Shown here: positions 42,691 through 53,964 of the stretch, piece after piece
How positions within the stretch are numbered: position 1 is the first letter of the stretch
Layout: each line of letters begins with the position of its first letter
Assembly (NCBI GenBank): GCA_963971225.1
Contig: OZ020269.1
Span: 102,050,905-102,114,904 of the forward strand
Direction: 5' to 3'
Source: Melieria omissa
Taxonomy: Eukaryota; Arthropoda; Insecta; Diptera; Ulidiidae
DNA: 64,000 bases
Notes under the pieces: model-generated
Seen by the model: the letters and a program-made list of their open reading frames with translations, nothing else
The model's database searches: none
What the model was told of the DNA's origin: nothing
Translations under genes and position numbers: made by a program

Positions 42691-43602
42691 CAGTGATTCG
42701 ACTCCATACAATCGCGACACAAAATTAGAAGGAGTGGTCCGTTCTTCATAAAATTTGGTAAACCAGTTAATCATGGTCTTCTGAATTGAAATCTCCATAT
42801 TGTTTTTCTTAAACTTTTGTAGTTTGGCAATGCCTGAGTCTTAAATTTTCAAATTCCGTCATTTTTGGAGAGCTATGGCACCAAGTGTGTTGGCTAGATT
42901 TTTCAGATTTTACATTTAATCGGTAACGTCAAAGTTGGTAATTGCAAAGAGCAACAGAAATTATCTCAGGACCCTCTGGATTTGCAATGAAAACGATAAT
43001 AATAGATGCATGTTTTGCTTTTTTGCAGTTTTCTCAATTTTTCATGCTTATTGCATACTTTTTAGCATGAAAAAAAGAAATTTTGTCGAAAAATAGGTGT
43101 TTAGACCACTTTTCAAATTGAATTATTTTCTGAGATCGGAAGATATCGGAGAACATAATTACATTATCCGAAAAAGAAAGAATGCTTCTTAAAATAAAAA
43201 AAAATCCAGGAACATACTTTCATATACTTTTTAGATATTTCCCTCAAAGTTTTGCCAGTTTTCAGATTTTTAATTTAGATATTAAGCCTCAGCTTGGCAA
43301 ATTTTGAGAAAACATTAAAAGCGAAAATAGCCACATCATTTCTAATTCTATATTGAAGGTTTTAGTTATTTTTGGTAACCATGTATTTTTACAATTTTTT
43401 TTAATTTTTTTTAACAAATATGTGTTTCAATTTTTTTTTAAAAAAGTTTCAACTTTGAGCCGCTTTTGCACAGACACTAATTGATTTTTTGCACAGATTT
43501 TTTGGGTTTTCTGAGTTTGAGTTTCACCTTTCAAATGACATCAAAATCATTAAATTCTGAGACTACAAATTTTTTTAATTTTGTCTATGGAACGAATCAC
43601 TG
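42691..43602. mobile_element. TIR element, TGCA-flanked family, copy 1 (912 bp)
   Basis: The left end CAGTGATTCGACTCCATA follows TGCA (42687-42690). The right end, CTATGGAACGAATCACTG, precedes TGCA (43603-43606). TIRs are about 18 bp with a small difference. The interior is collinear with the copies at 48606-49344 (inverse) and 55535-56963: AGTGGTCCGTTC, AACTTTTGTAGTTTGGCAA, TAAGCCTCAGCTTGGCAAAT. No coding capacity. The superfamily is not assigned; TGCA may be a target duplication or an outer palindromic end. Confidence 0.85.
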
Positions 43603-43609
43603 TGCAACG

Positions 43610-45300
43610 TTTCAACTAGTTAACAAATCTATTTAATTCTGTTATTTTTAAGCACCCAATAGGGATCTATGCATTGCTTATCGACTAGCCAATTAAACCT
43701 ACCTACCTTCCTCAATTACTTCCCTCAATTACCTTCTGACTTTTGATGTCCGCCACGTTGGCTGACTTTTACCCCCAACTCACTCCCCACTCAAGACAAT
43801 ACACAAGGTACATATACATATGTACTGACTATTATGTGTATGTTTCGAGTGTTGCCAATTGCAAACGACCACTAAACCAACATTCCATCTGTTCTCCTAC
43901 CAACCAGTCTGCCCAGTCGTGTCCGTTTCATTGTGTCCAGCAACGAGTACTTGACATAAGCACTTCACTTTTCGATTCGATTTTCTGTCAAGGCAAAAGG
44001 ACTGTCCGGCCCCAGCTGACATGAACACGAAGCTGTTAAATGCGTTGCATGCCAGCAGTGTGAACATAATATAACTTGTACGCACAAACTTTATTATTGA
44101 CCAATTTTTGGGCGCGTCAACCCAACCGCCTCTTCAAGCCTAAATTAGTGTAACCAAAAATTCATTATATACTAAAAGCAATTGCGAGTTAATGCACTTC
44201 TTCAAGGTTAATAAAGTTGATTAATTGATATACAATATGAATGTAAAATGAAGGAAGCGTATTTAATTCAAATGTAATGACCTCCAATTCGGTGAAAAAA
44301 ACGCATGACGCACAAGTGAAATGATTGATGCGTCAGTGGACACAGCAATTATGGAATCATAATGCTTTAATAATTCCATATCAAAACCATAAAATAGAAA
44401 TAATAAAATTGGAATTACAGAACGAAAGGTCAGTTGTCATGTATCTAATTTTAAATCTTACTTCAGTTTTGCTATAAAAGGTTTTTTTTATTGCGTTGAT
44501 TCTAAAAGAATGTAGAGGTTAGAAGGTTCTAGAGGTCTGTATTAAGATTTTGTGGACACTAGTCTTGAGCCCATCAAAGTCCCAGGTACTGAAATGTGTT
44601 CACAAAAGCCTTGAGAGGTATGAGTCTATGTGCTTGGGAGATTGATCCAAGAGATCTTATGATGAGAGGAGTTCAATTGGTTCACTCCTTGTTAAGCCAC
44701 GACATGTGTTTTGCTGTTTAAGATTTAAATTTTTACATAAATCGATGGCAATATATATATTATGTATTTGAACCATACTTTTTCTACACAAACCTTGAAA
44801 CCAAATCCGGATTTTCAATCAGTTCCATTATCAAAAACTCAAACATACAAATAAAAGTGTTTTGTAGACTAACTTTGGGCCTCTGAACACGAAACTGAAA
44901 ATCAAAAAATTTTTGTAAAAAGCGTTTTCGAAAAATCTTCGAAATACCCGACATTTTCCTGTTGTTTCAGTTATGAGCATATATCTCGAAAATCATTCAT
45001 CCGACTAGCACAAACTGTCACCATCGGTCAGAAGATAATAAATTAGCCTTTTCAGCGATATACAGATTGTTCAAATCAGATGAGATCTGGGGAAGTTACT
45101 GACGGTGAAAGTTGTTAAAAGTGAATTTTTTCGACTAATTTTAAAAAATCATAAATTTTCGAATGTTTTTTTTATAGCTAAATTGCACAGTGCAACAAAT
45201 TCAAAAAAAATTTCAAGGGATAAGGTCTAACATATCTCATTCGATAGAGGACCTCATAAGGTAATAAGTACCAAGGGGTTTCTCCTTACTGAAACTTTAA
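43610..45300. other. Intergenic DNA, no supported gene
   Basis: The 93-codon frame at 43743-44024 and its antisense have no recognisable domain. The rest is AT-rich and featureless. Confidence 0.4.
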
Positions 45301-45310
45301 AAACATCATA

Positions 45311-45888
45311 GGTCTGTTTGGCAGAGAATAATTTGTACGAATTTGTACAAATTTTTACTGGATCCTCTTTGTTGACACCAAATCTCCAGTAACGAAAGAG
45401 AAACTGAGAGCGTAAAGTGGCAGTGAGAACTTGCAAGTTTTTACTGGAGAAATTTTGTCCAGTAACTTTTTGAAGAAGAACAAGAAAAACATATGACTGG
45501 CTGCCATATGAAACATAAATTTTGAAAACATTTGGAGGCAAATGAAAACAGCAAAGAAATTGTGCGTTCGCAAGTCTGCTGACCCACAACCGTCTTGCTC
45601 AGCTTTACCCGCTGAAGCTGAAAGGGAAGAATTGTCTGATTTAATGAATCAAATGAAACTTTTAGATCAGCTGTTTCGTTCTTTAACCCTCCTGTTTACA
45701 CCCTTTTTACTGTGTATTGTGAGTGAGCCAAGTCCCAGTGGTGTAACCAAGAGTTAAAACTCGCAAACTCTTACAAATTGCTGTTTGTTTACTTTTTTGG
45801 ATAGTTTGTTTTTAGGGAGTGTACGCTGGCTTACTCTCCTGATATTTTTTACTGGATAATTTTTACTGGAAATCCGGCCAAACAGACC
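45311..45888. mobile_element. TIR element with GGTCTGTTTGGC ends (~578 bp)
   Basis: GGTCTGTTTGGC at 45311-45322 is matched exactly by its complement at 45877-45888. Subterminal TTTTTACTGGA motifs recur near both ends (about 45352, 45437, 45848 and 45860). The ATG frame at 45542-45757 inside has no known domain. Target duplication unclear. Confidence 0.7.
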
Positions 45889-45894
45889 TTATAT

Positions 45895-46650
45895 CTCTTG
45901 ACGCAATTGTCAGAAAGGAATAATTTTTACGTCAAATGAAAACTAATGATATGAAGTCGAAGAAAAAATATCCGTTTTTGAAAAATTGTATGAAAAAGGA
46001 CATAAAGTACATCAACTAAATATTTACTCTTGAATATCTTGGAAACCTTGCAAGCTAAAGTTATATAAATGTCTTCTGGTAAAGAAGCATTCAAAGATCT
46101 ATACTGCATATTCTGGTTTTAAAATCTAAGATGAAAGATATATTATTTGAGCTCATATTAAACTTAGCATCAATAGAATTTAAAGAAAAATAACAAAGTT
46201 ATGATGCACTGAGTGAAAACATCAACTTTACATTTATTACACCGTGTGAAACAATATTTTTTTCCTGAGACCCATCCAAATGTTGATATAGATGTGAAAC
46301 TAGAGGTCATATATAGTAACCTGGTATAGTCATTTTTAATTTTCTGACCCAAAAACCTTCTTCTTATAGGACTTTAAAATTTTAAGGACAAACACAATTC
46401 TAAATTTTTTAAATATTTGCGGTTGTGCTATGATAAAAATATGGGTATCAAATGAAAGAGGAAAATTTTCTTCTTTTAACTAAATTTTTCTATTTTGAAC
46501 TATTATGAATTTTTCGTGTCGAGTAGTGTTATCGATCGTAGATACTCTTGGAAGCACTTTCTGACCTAAAAGTTCCTATAGGGTTGTGTACAATTGACTT
46601 TCACAAATCATTTAACTTTCAGTTCATTTCAATATCGAATCAAATGTGAA
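45895..46650. other. AT-rich DNA, nothing recognised
   Basis: No gene or repeat boundary identified between the TIR element and the 3' end of the minus-strand gene ending at 46777. Confidence 0.4.
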
Positions 46651-46653
46651 TAC

Positions 46654-46659
46654 TTTATT
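46654..46659 (-). terminator. Poly(A) signal for the 46777-47139 gene
   Basis: AATAAA on the minus strand about 118 bp below the stop codon, a normal distance for a 3' UTR. Confidence 0.5.
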
Positions 46660-46776
46660 ATTTCATACTTAAAACTAAAACATTTAGTCCTTTTGGTTTA
46701 ATTTTCTTATATAATATAATTCCTTGTCAAAATTAATCATATCTACGCTCAAAAGTTCACTTCACACAACTTCCTT

Positions 46777-47139
46777 TCAATTTGCCTCAGCTATATCCAA
46801 AGTGTCCAACTTCTCCAATGACTTTTTGCTCTCCTCCGCATCTACGTCGTCGTGCTCTGCCTCTGCACCGGCCACATCCTCTGCATCTTCTTCTGACTCC
46901 TCGTCGTCCTTGTGCTCTGTCGTTTCCTCGTTCTTCTTCTGCTTATCTTCGCTTAGTGAGAAGAAGGCATTCAATTGTCTTTGCAGCGCCTCCTTATTGA
47001 CACCTGTCTCCAGTATCTGGCGATGTATGATGTTACTGTAGCGCTTCTCGAAGCTGCGCTGCTGTGGCAGAATATCCGGCACCGTGGAACGTCGCTTATC
47101 CGGGCTCGACGAGCCGCTGGCATTCGTATCATCCGACAT
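46777..47139 (-). CDS. Small acidic protein of unknown function (120 residues)
   Basis: Complete ATG-to-TGA frame. The N-terminus (residues 1-27) is Ser/Asp/Pro-rich. Residues about 28-62 look like a folded or helical segment (RSFEKRYSNIIHRQILETGV through LQRQLNAFFSL). Residues about 63-110 are a strongly acidic Glu/Asp tail, and the end is LEKLDTLDIAEAN. Codon use is GC-richer than the flanks, the layered composition is protein-like, and an AATAAA lies 118 bp downstream, so I consider it a real gene. No signal peptide or membrane helix. I do not recognise the family; the acidic tail would suit a nuclear or chaperone-like role, which is inference. It lies antisense to the direction of Vmat. 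An upstream untranslated exon is possible. Confidence 0.7.
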   Translation of the reverse strand: MSDDTNASGSSSPDKRRSTVPDILPQQRSFEKRYSNIIHRQILETGVNKEALQRQLNAFFSLSEDKQKKNEETTEHKDDEESEEDAEDVAGAEAEHDDVDAEESKKSLEKLDTLDIAEAN

Positions 47140-47340
47140 GACGTCCGCAGCGCAGTTGTAGTATTTTCAAAATTTTATGTAATTTTTTTTTTTATTAATT
47201 GCTTCAAGTCTTCAAACTTCTTTGCCAACTGCGGAAAATTACGACAGTTAATTGTCCGGTTCGTTAATACTCGCGAGTTGCGACTCGTGTGTCGCACAAC
47301 CGTCAATGCGCGCTGCAAGCACTCGAATAAACTATGAAAT
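47140..47340 (-). promoter_or_regulatory. 5' flank of the acidic-protein gene
   Basis: GC-richer patches (CGAGTTGCGACTCGTGTG near 47273; TGCGCGCTGCAAGCAC near 47307) just upstream of the ATG suggest a TATA-less promoter or 5' UTR on the minus strand. No defined start site could be fixed. Confidence 0.35.
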
Positions 47341-47530
47341 CCTTAAAGGAACAAATATATTTGGTTGACTCCTGTGCGGCGGCGTACTTGTGTGCACTTT
47401 GAACAGAAAACTTTTCTGTGTACAATGAGGTTTAACCATCCTTGAAGTAATGTCAGCAACAGCAACAATAATTACAGAACAAAATCATAGAAACAGTTAT
47501 AAAGAAAAGCCTAACAAAAATACTGGCGAA

Positions 47531-47671
47531 CAGTGGCGCAAACAGGGTTTCGTTTGGGGGGTTTGGTAGAACTTTTGAACCCAACACCATTTGAACCAGA
47601 AAATTTGTTCAGAAATTTTTCTTTTTTTGGGGAGGTTTCGAACCCAAAATCTCCCCCTGTGTGCACCACTG
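47531..47671. mobile_element. hAT-like MITE, CAGTGGCGC ends (141 bp)
   Basis: The left end CAGTGGCGCAAACAGGG and the right end, read on minus, CAGTGGTGCACACAGGG form TIRs with three mismatches. Flanking octamers CTGGCGAA and CCGCCGAC agree at five of eight positions, possibly a decayed 8-bp duplication as in hAT elements. Related fragments lie at 51258-51408 and 55409-55532. Confidence 0.65.
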
Positions 47672-47679
47672 CCGCCGAC

Positions 47680-48600
47680 ACTCACGATGACGATGACAAT
47701 CGTTGTAATGACGCCGAAAATTTGCGCCCAACAAAAAAACAAAATATTACATATAAACACACATATTTATATATGAAATAAGGAGAATTCTTCGCCACTT
47801 ACCACACAGACCCTCAGACAGCCGCACGTTCGCTTTGAACGCCTAAAGGTCACCCAACTTTTGTTCTACAATATTTAGTTTCGTTTCGTTGTCGTTTTCA
47901 AGGCGCTGCGCCTTTTCCTTTTTCTGGCTTTTTGCGGTTGGCTCGTACTAAGAACGCACATTCAAATGACTCACAGGTCGTCAAAGGACTCGCAAGGCAA
48001 CGTGTATATTGCGCTACAAAATCAACAATCAACAAGCCCTAAAACAAACAACAACACTAAAAACTGTCGTCAGCCAACTTACACAGTCAACTTCGACTGG
48101 TTTTGCCTTCCTGGTTCGTGGTATGTGACATTTGTTTTTTCCAACGTTGCATGTCAATTATTTATAACATTTTGACGGCTTTCGAATTTAGTCGAAACAC
48201 TAAATGTGCGTGCACACTTTGACACATATGAATGGTAATACATGTATGTTTACATATAGACATATGCGCTTTTAATGTCAATTGTTGTTGTTTTATTCGC
48301 TTTTATGATAGACGAGTAATTGTCTGCAACGCCAATTCATGGTTTTGCTGACAAAGGCACGAGTCTTTTTTATAGGAACTCCACATGACTTAAAGAACAA
48401 TAAGCAAAGTGAGAGAGAAAGAAAGTGAGGACTCGAATCAGGACAGTGAATAGAACTTAACTTTTGACTTTTGAAGAGAATTAAAGAATATATACCTCCA
48501 CACAGTCTACTATTTAGTATGACTTGAGATCTGCATAGACAAATTAAAAAATATCTCAAAATATACAAAATTCAAATTTCAAATTTCTGTTTTTTAGTGT
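47680..48600. other. Intergenic DNA, no supported gene
   Basis: No recognisable exon. A few short frames on both strands are without domains. Confidence 0.4.
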
Positions 48601-48605
48601 ATTGA

Positions 48606-49344
48606 GTAAAAAAAATTGTAAAAATAAATGGTTACCAAGAAGTTGCTAAAACTTTCAATATAGAATAAGTAATAATGTGGTCATTTTCGCTTTTAATGTT
48701 TTCTCAAAATTTGCCAAGCTGAGGCTTTCACTTCACTTTTAATTCAAAAAATTTTTCTAAATTAAAAATCTGAAATTTGGCAAAACTTAGAGGAAATTAT
48801 CTAAAAAGTATGTGGAAGTATGTTCCTGGATTTTTTTTTATTTTAAGAACCATTCTTTCTTCGTCGGATAATGTAATTATATCCTCCGATATCTTCCGAT
48901 CTTAGAAAATAATTCACTTTGAAAAGTGGTCTTAACACGTATTTTTCGACAAAATGTATTTTATTTATGCCTAAAAGTATGCAATCAGCACGAAAAATGA
49001 TACAATGTGCAAAAATGCAAAACATACATCTATTATTATAGTTTTTATTGCAAAACCAGAGGGTTCTGAGACAATTTCTGTTACTCTTTGGAATAATCAA
49101 TGTTGACGTTACCGATTAAATGTAAAATCTGAAAAATCTAGCCAACACACTTAGTGCTATAGCTCTCCAAAAATGACGAAATTTACAAATTTAAGTCGCA
49201 GGCATTGCCAAACTACAACAGTTTAAGAAAAACAAAATAGAGATTTTAATTCAGCAGACCATGTTGAACTAGTATACCAAATTTTATGATGAACGGACCA
49301 CTCCTTCTAATTTTGTCCCGCGGTTGTATGGAGTCGAATCACTG
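48606..49344. mobile_element. TGCA-flanked TIR family, copy 2, end-truncated, inverse
   Basis: The right end ...GGAGTCGAATCACTG (to 49344) is followed by TGCA (49345-49348), matching the left end of copy 1 in reverse. The interior is collinear with copy 1 up to the GGTTACCA block (about 48631). The other TIR and about 200 bp are missing. Confidence 0.8.
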
Positions 49345-49574
49345 TGCAGCGGTGCGAAGGAAACAAATTTAACCCTTCGTTGCATGATTTCATTTCCGTG
49401 AAGAAACAACATTTTTGTCATATTATTCTTGTTACTTATTAAGTTCTAATGGTAAAAATTACATTTTTTTTAATTCCTGTAGCTATGAAAGAAGTTTTGC
49501 CGACATTTCCGTATCCTGCTGAGAACGATACCACCGAAAAGAAAGTCGGTTCTATCTATAATTTAGTTTTGGCT

Positions 49575-49660
49575 ATTACGGGGAGTCGAACCTAGATCGG
49601 GCGTCACTGTATACTCGTTATTCAATTCGCTAAACAGCTGAGCGACGGCGACCGCCATAT
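49575..49660 (-). mobile_element. tRNA-like SINE head, minus strand
   Basis: On the minus strand a box-A-like TCGCTCAGCTG (49645-49635) and an exact box B GGTTCGACTCC (49592-49582) are about 43 bp apart. Outer ends do not pair as an acceptor stem, so this is not a functional tRNA. Most likely a tRNA-derived SINE fragment; the 3' body was not delimited. Confidence 0.5.
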
Positions 49661-49829
49661 CACCATTGCCATCAGTAACCAAAATTCTTTCACCAAATCG
49701 AAACACATTGTTTTTTGATTCATTTGAACATAATTTCAATGTTCGTCGCAAAATTCCGTTAGTAATCAAATGTTTTAACATAAAAGACACAATTGAAGAA
49801 TGAATAACTGTAAAATGGTGAATAGAATA

Positions 49830-50296
49830 GGGGTATTCTCGATGTCTTGCATAACCCTGACATCGTGCACGAAATGCATAATTGACATTTCGCATGCATT
49901 TCGAGCAACGACACAACAACAAAATACGAGCAAAAAAAGTTTGAATTTTTTGCTACGCAAAAACCCTTGTTTTGTTTGTGACATCGTGTGTAGGTGCACA
50001 CGACACACGACACGACACGATTGTGCGACAGCCATTTAATTCGTGTGCGCAAGCGTATTTTCTTTATATTTGGTTTTATTTCAATCTTTTTATATAATTT
50101 GCATATATGTATTGCTTGTAGGTGGAAATGGATCAACCGAAAACCAAATTAAAAAGAAACGGAGAAAGTTTGTGGCTGTTTTCGGCATTTTTGCAATGTG
50201 TGCTTTTTTGTGCGTTCTCGATGTGTAGCATTTTCCAGTCTTGCACGTTTGCATTTTTACGAATTCTTCCTCCGTGCAAGACATCGAGAATACCCC
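49830..50296. mobile_element. TIR element with GGGGTATTCTCGATG ends (~467 bp)
   Basis: GGGGTATTCTCGATGTCTTG at 49830-49849 is mirrored exactly at about 50277-50296 (arms at least 22 bp). TA lies outside both ends (49828-49829, 50297-50298); alternatively AATAG occurs outside both (49821 and 50298), so the target rule is unsettled. The interior has GACACGACACGATTGTGCG and an ATG frame from 50128 (MDQPKTKLKRNGESLW) preceded by an acceptor-like TTGCTTGTAG, possibly the remnant of an encoded N-terminus. Confidence 0.75.
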
Positions 50297-50559
50297 TAAT
50301 AGTTCTCAAATCTATGAAAAGTTTACATTGCATAGCCAACAACCTCAGTGATCATCAGGGACATCATTCTCGGAATTTCAAAGGTGAGGGCCAAAAATCT
50401 TTGCTCAATACAAACAAAAATGCATGCGCCCTGAACTGTAGGGAAGCCAGACGCAGAGCAAGTCCACGCAACTCGGGGAGTTGTTGTAATTAAGTCATCG
50501 CGAACGAGCGATTTCTGTGTTTATTTTTATTGAACCAAAGTGAGACACAGTGTTGTTGT

Positions 50560-50910
50560 TCTGAGCTAATTAGCTAACTTCTGGTTGGATATTCCCATTT
50601 TTCCATTACTCCGAGGTGGCTCCGAGGAGGAGAAAGAGACCGTTCTCTACTTCATGTATTGATGCCTTTTCCTTACCAGAAGTAAGTTTAAGTAAGTTTC
50701 TTGGTTCACAATTTTTTTACTGTGTATCAGAAACATAACGAGGTTCATATGGAAATTCTTCTTCTTTCGTCTCAGAGCAGTAATTCGGGAGAATAGCGTC
50801 GTCAAACTGTTCTTTCATAATGAGCCACGAGTGTGTACTTAAGTATGCTTTTATCTAGAAGCCTGCCACTAGAACCTAACCTAACCTTACCTTACACAAC
50901 AATCTAACCT
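50560..50910 (+). mobile_element. Short retroelement 3' remnant with degenerate (CTAAC) tail
   Basis: GAGGTGGCTCCGAGGAGGAG (about 50612) leads to a tail AACCTAACCTAACCTTACC near 50874. This resembles the telomere-like tails at 14276 and 3279. No reading frame. Confidence 0.4.
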
Positions 50911-51257
50911 GTGGGTCGTTTCAATATTAAACAAAACATCACTGATTTTGTAGTCAATTTAGCTGCGATAACCACAGCATTGAAAAGTTCATTCACTCTT
51001 CCAATTTACAATGCGCCATTTCTTTCTCCTGTTAGAAAAGTTGTCAACTATTTAGGTATTGTGAATACCACCATTAACAACCACCATGGTTGCTTCTATG
51101 ATTGTTTACATAGCAACTTTTAACAACAACAATTTCTGAACAGTAACTGGGTCTTTGGTTAGAATATCAACGAGAAAGTAAAACAATAAAAATTAAATCA
51201 ACAAATTAAAATTGAATTAAACCGATTCACACAGATATGACGGTATAAATATTGTAT

Positions 51258-51408
51258 CAGTGGCGCACACAGGATTTATTTTTGAGGGGAGAAGGGAGCT
51301 TTGTGTGTGTACAACTTTTAAGACGAATACCATTAGAAAAGATATGTAGTACCAGAAGTTTTTGTGTTTGGAGGTTCAAATCCTCCCACCCTCTTGAATG
51401 TGCCACTA
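51258..51408. mobile_element. hAT-like MITE, CAGTGGCGC family, degraded (151 bp)
   Basis: CAGTGGCGCACACAGG on the left; the right end ATGTGCCACTA is a weaker complement. The interior (ACGAATACCATTAGAAA; GTTTGGAGGTTCAAATCC) resembles sequence near 15013-15090 and 47575. No clear 8-bp duplication. Confidence 0.5.
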
Positions 51409-51877
51409 TATAAGTATGTATATACTATTTTAGTATTTATAAGTGTATACTATTTTAGTATGTATGTATCTAATAATGTGCAAAGTTGTTCTCAAAAATG
51501 TCCGACATTCATTTCAGAGCAACCAAAAATTAAAAACAAAAACAACTATGCAATAAAAAGTTGCTGTCGGTTTATTCTGTCACACTTTGTTTACGATTGC
51601 ACTGTTCAGCTATGGCGAATGCAATAAACATATTAATTTACCTTTGACACGATTTTGAAAAATGTTTTTTTTTACTTTCACTGAACGATATAAAATGAAT
51701 TGCAAGGACGAAGCTAAAAGGTTTGTTTTTTGTTCAATTGAATCATTTGCCTATTCAAGTTTGAAAAATTATTTAAATACGGTGAGCTTCCATCTCGTTT
51801 CCACTCACATAGGTTATAGAAAAGCTAATTATATAGTTATCTCGCTCACTCATTCGTTACCAGTACCGGTTATTTAA

Positions 51878-53960
51878 CCCATTAATGCCCACAGTTACAT
51901 ATACGTAACGGCAGCAACGATATTTTAAAATGTTATTTACAGGTTGCATGTACATGCCTATTCATGTTTATACCCCATATGACATTGAAAATAGTTTAAC
52001 GAATGCTGTAAAATTCAAATTAAGTCAGAAACTCTTTTGATTTTTTTGTGAGCACAAGTTTTGTAATGAGGTAAATTTGAAATTAGTAAAAATAGCGATA
52101 TGGCGACACGCAAACGGTAAAAAAGATTTATAAGAATTTAGTGAAAGTATTTTGTGAAAAACTTTTTATGAAAAGTGATTCTTAAATATCTACAGTTTTA
52201 TTAAAAAATGTTAAAATAAACGTTTAAGGCCCGTGGGCTTTTCTGAGCAGCTTGCAATTGCACTGTTACGTATATGTAACTGTGGGCCATTCTCAGTACT
52301 TTTGTGTTTCTTGTCTAAGTTACACATACGTAACAGTGGGCTATTCTCAGTACTTTTTTAACGTAAGTACAAATGTAAACGTAAGATTTTCGTATGCTTA
52401 GATACGGATATTTGACACTGGATGAGGCCACTATATATTTGCAAGAGCTCGCAAGTGATGAGAAAGCAGATAATACAGTGGAAAAGTTGACAATTGAGCC
52501 GCCTAGTGCCCATATTTTGGAATCTGAAGTGGATTCTAAAGAAGAAGATGGCGGTGGAGTGCCAAACAATTTGAGAGAGAACACGATTACTGCAACCATG
52601 TGAGGTTATTGTGCGGCAATTGACAACAAATGAGGTTGAAACAGCAAGCTCTTCAAGACGTGATAAATAATTCCTTCGCAAACTTACATACAGATCTTAT
52701 AGAGTCACTACTACACAATGTCAAGTACTACACAATGAACGTCTTTCGGGTCGTCCTCTTGTGGAGGAGCCATTTCACTGCCTATTTTTCAGAAGAAGAG
52801 CCATTGGAGCCTAGTGACGAACTTTTTTCGGCTACAATAGCAATATGTACATCAACTGTCAACATTCTTATTAAAAAAAACATCGTTAAAGGCTGCTCAA
52901 CGTACAAAAACTAGTCATGCTCAACATGCCACAACTTCTAGTGCTTGTATTACATTTGATCACCAAAATTCTGGATCAAGTACGTCCACAGTAGAAAAAC
53001 CATTGGCAAAATGTATGAATGGAAAGTGTACCAAAGTAAAACGTAGCTACAAACCTTGTAAACCTGTTATTTAGTGGTTGGAAGATGATGACATTAGGTG
53101 TCCGGAAATATTTCCGGAGCCGGACTATTCTGATTGCAGTAATTTACATCCTCATCAGCTGTTGAGAAATTCTTCGGCGACGAACTGATCCAGTTGTTGT
53201 GCAATGAAAGTAATAGCTATGCTGTGTGTTGAGGTCACACAAATCCAAACATAACTGTTGAAGAGATGCGAGTTTTTATTGGCGCTCATGGAAAGAAGTG
53301 GTGGTTTTGCATTTTTTCATGGCTCAATGACGTGTTCATGCAAAATGCGTGGATCTTGCATCGCAAAGGAGGAAGCAGTATGACGCAACTTGATTTCCGT
53401 AGAGCCATTGCCGGACGCTATTGCACAACTCTTGGCACAATAAGACCACTCCAGAGCTTTTGTCGAACAACTGCGGCTGAGCCCGATTTCTCAAGCCGCT
53501 ATGACTGCATTGGGCATTTTATTGTAGAACCAATAGATAAAAAGAGGTGCCGCTGCGCTGGAATGAACTGAAAATCGCATCCCACTTCTTTGTGCAAATA
53601 GTGTAATGTTGGTTTGTGCATCAAATGCTCCGAAAAGTACCATTATGCTACAAATCCATAATTTACTGTATCAACCGCATATGTATTTCATTCACCTTTA
53701 CTTTCACAGTTCAATTTATACAAAGTTTTCATGTATTTTTAAGTACTAAGCTGTAAAATTGTCATTCAAACTAAAAAAATGTGTTCCACAAAAAAGTACT
53801 GGAAATAGCCCACTGTTACATATATGTAACGGCTTCCAGAGACCAATCCATACAAGGTACCAAAAATTGTTTTTCTTATTTACGTTCCTGTGCATCATAA
53901 AGCATACGTGTCTAAATTTCAGGCCCCTAGCACTGCTAGATCGCTGTGGGTATTAATGGG
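51878..53960 (+). mobile_element. piggyBac element with internally deleted transposase (2083 bp)
   Basis: TTAA at 51874-51877 and 53961-53964. TIRs start CCCATTAATGCCCACAG and, at the right end on minus, CCCATTAATACCCACAG (one mismatch). Inside both ends lie 16-bp near-palindromic sites: GTTACATATACGTAAC (51894), GTTACGTATATGTAAC (52265), GTTACACATACGTAAC (52319) and GTTACATATATGTAAC (53815). The coding remnants are described separately. It is the only TTAA element in the window with protein-coding relics, but its TIR differs from the MITE families here. Confidence 0.92.
52394..53680 (+). pseudogene. piggyBac transposase remnant lacking the catalytic core
   Basis: The ATG at 52394 opens an N-terminal region (YLTLDEATIYLQEL, then an acidic stretch) typical of piggyBac transposases. 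It stops at 52601 and continues in other frames with ELIQLLCNESNSYAV (about 53184) and VEEMRVFIGA. The next residues are HGKKWWFCIFSWLNDVFMQN, which in the family lie after the catalytic domain. The DDD core is therefore deleted at about 53290. The remainder keeps the C-terminal region (AWILHRKGG, FRRAIAGRYC, YDCIGHFIV, KKRCRCAG), and then, past a stop and frameshift, Cys-containing sequence to about 53680 matching the Cys-rich C-terminal DNA-binding domain. It cannot catalyse transposition; a truncated binding protein is conceivable but unsupported. Confidence 0.88.
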
Positions 53961-53964
53961 TTAA

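Noticed and set aside
43743..44024. 93-codon frame as a gene
   Set aside because: No domain, no splice signals, antisense frame equally open.
49575..49660. Functional tRNA gene on the minus strand
   Set aside because: Box B is perfect, but the acceptor stem does not pair and no anticodon arm is convincing; a SINE fits better.
50911..51123. 70-codon frame near 51 kb as a gene
   Set aside because: Short, AT-rich, no motif; lies just after a retroelement tail.
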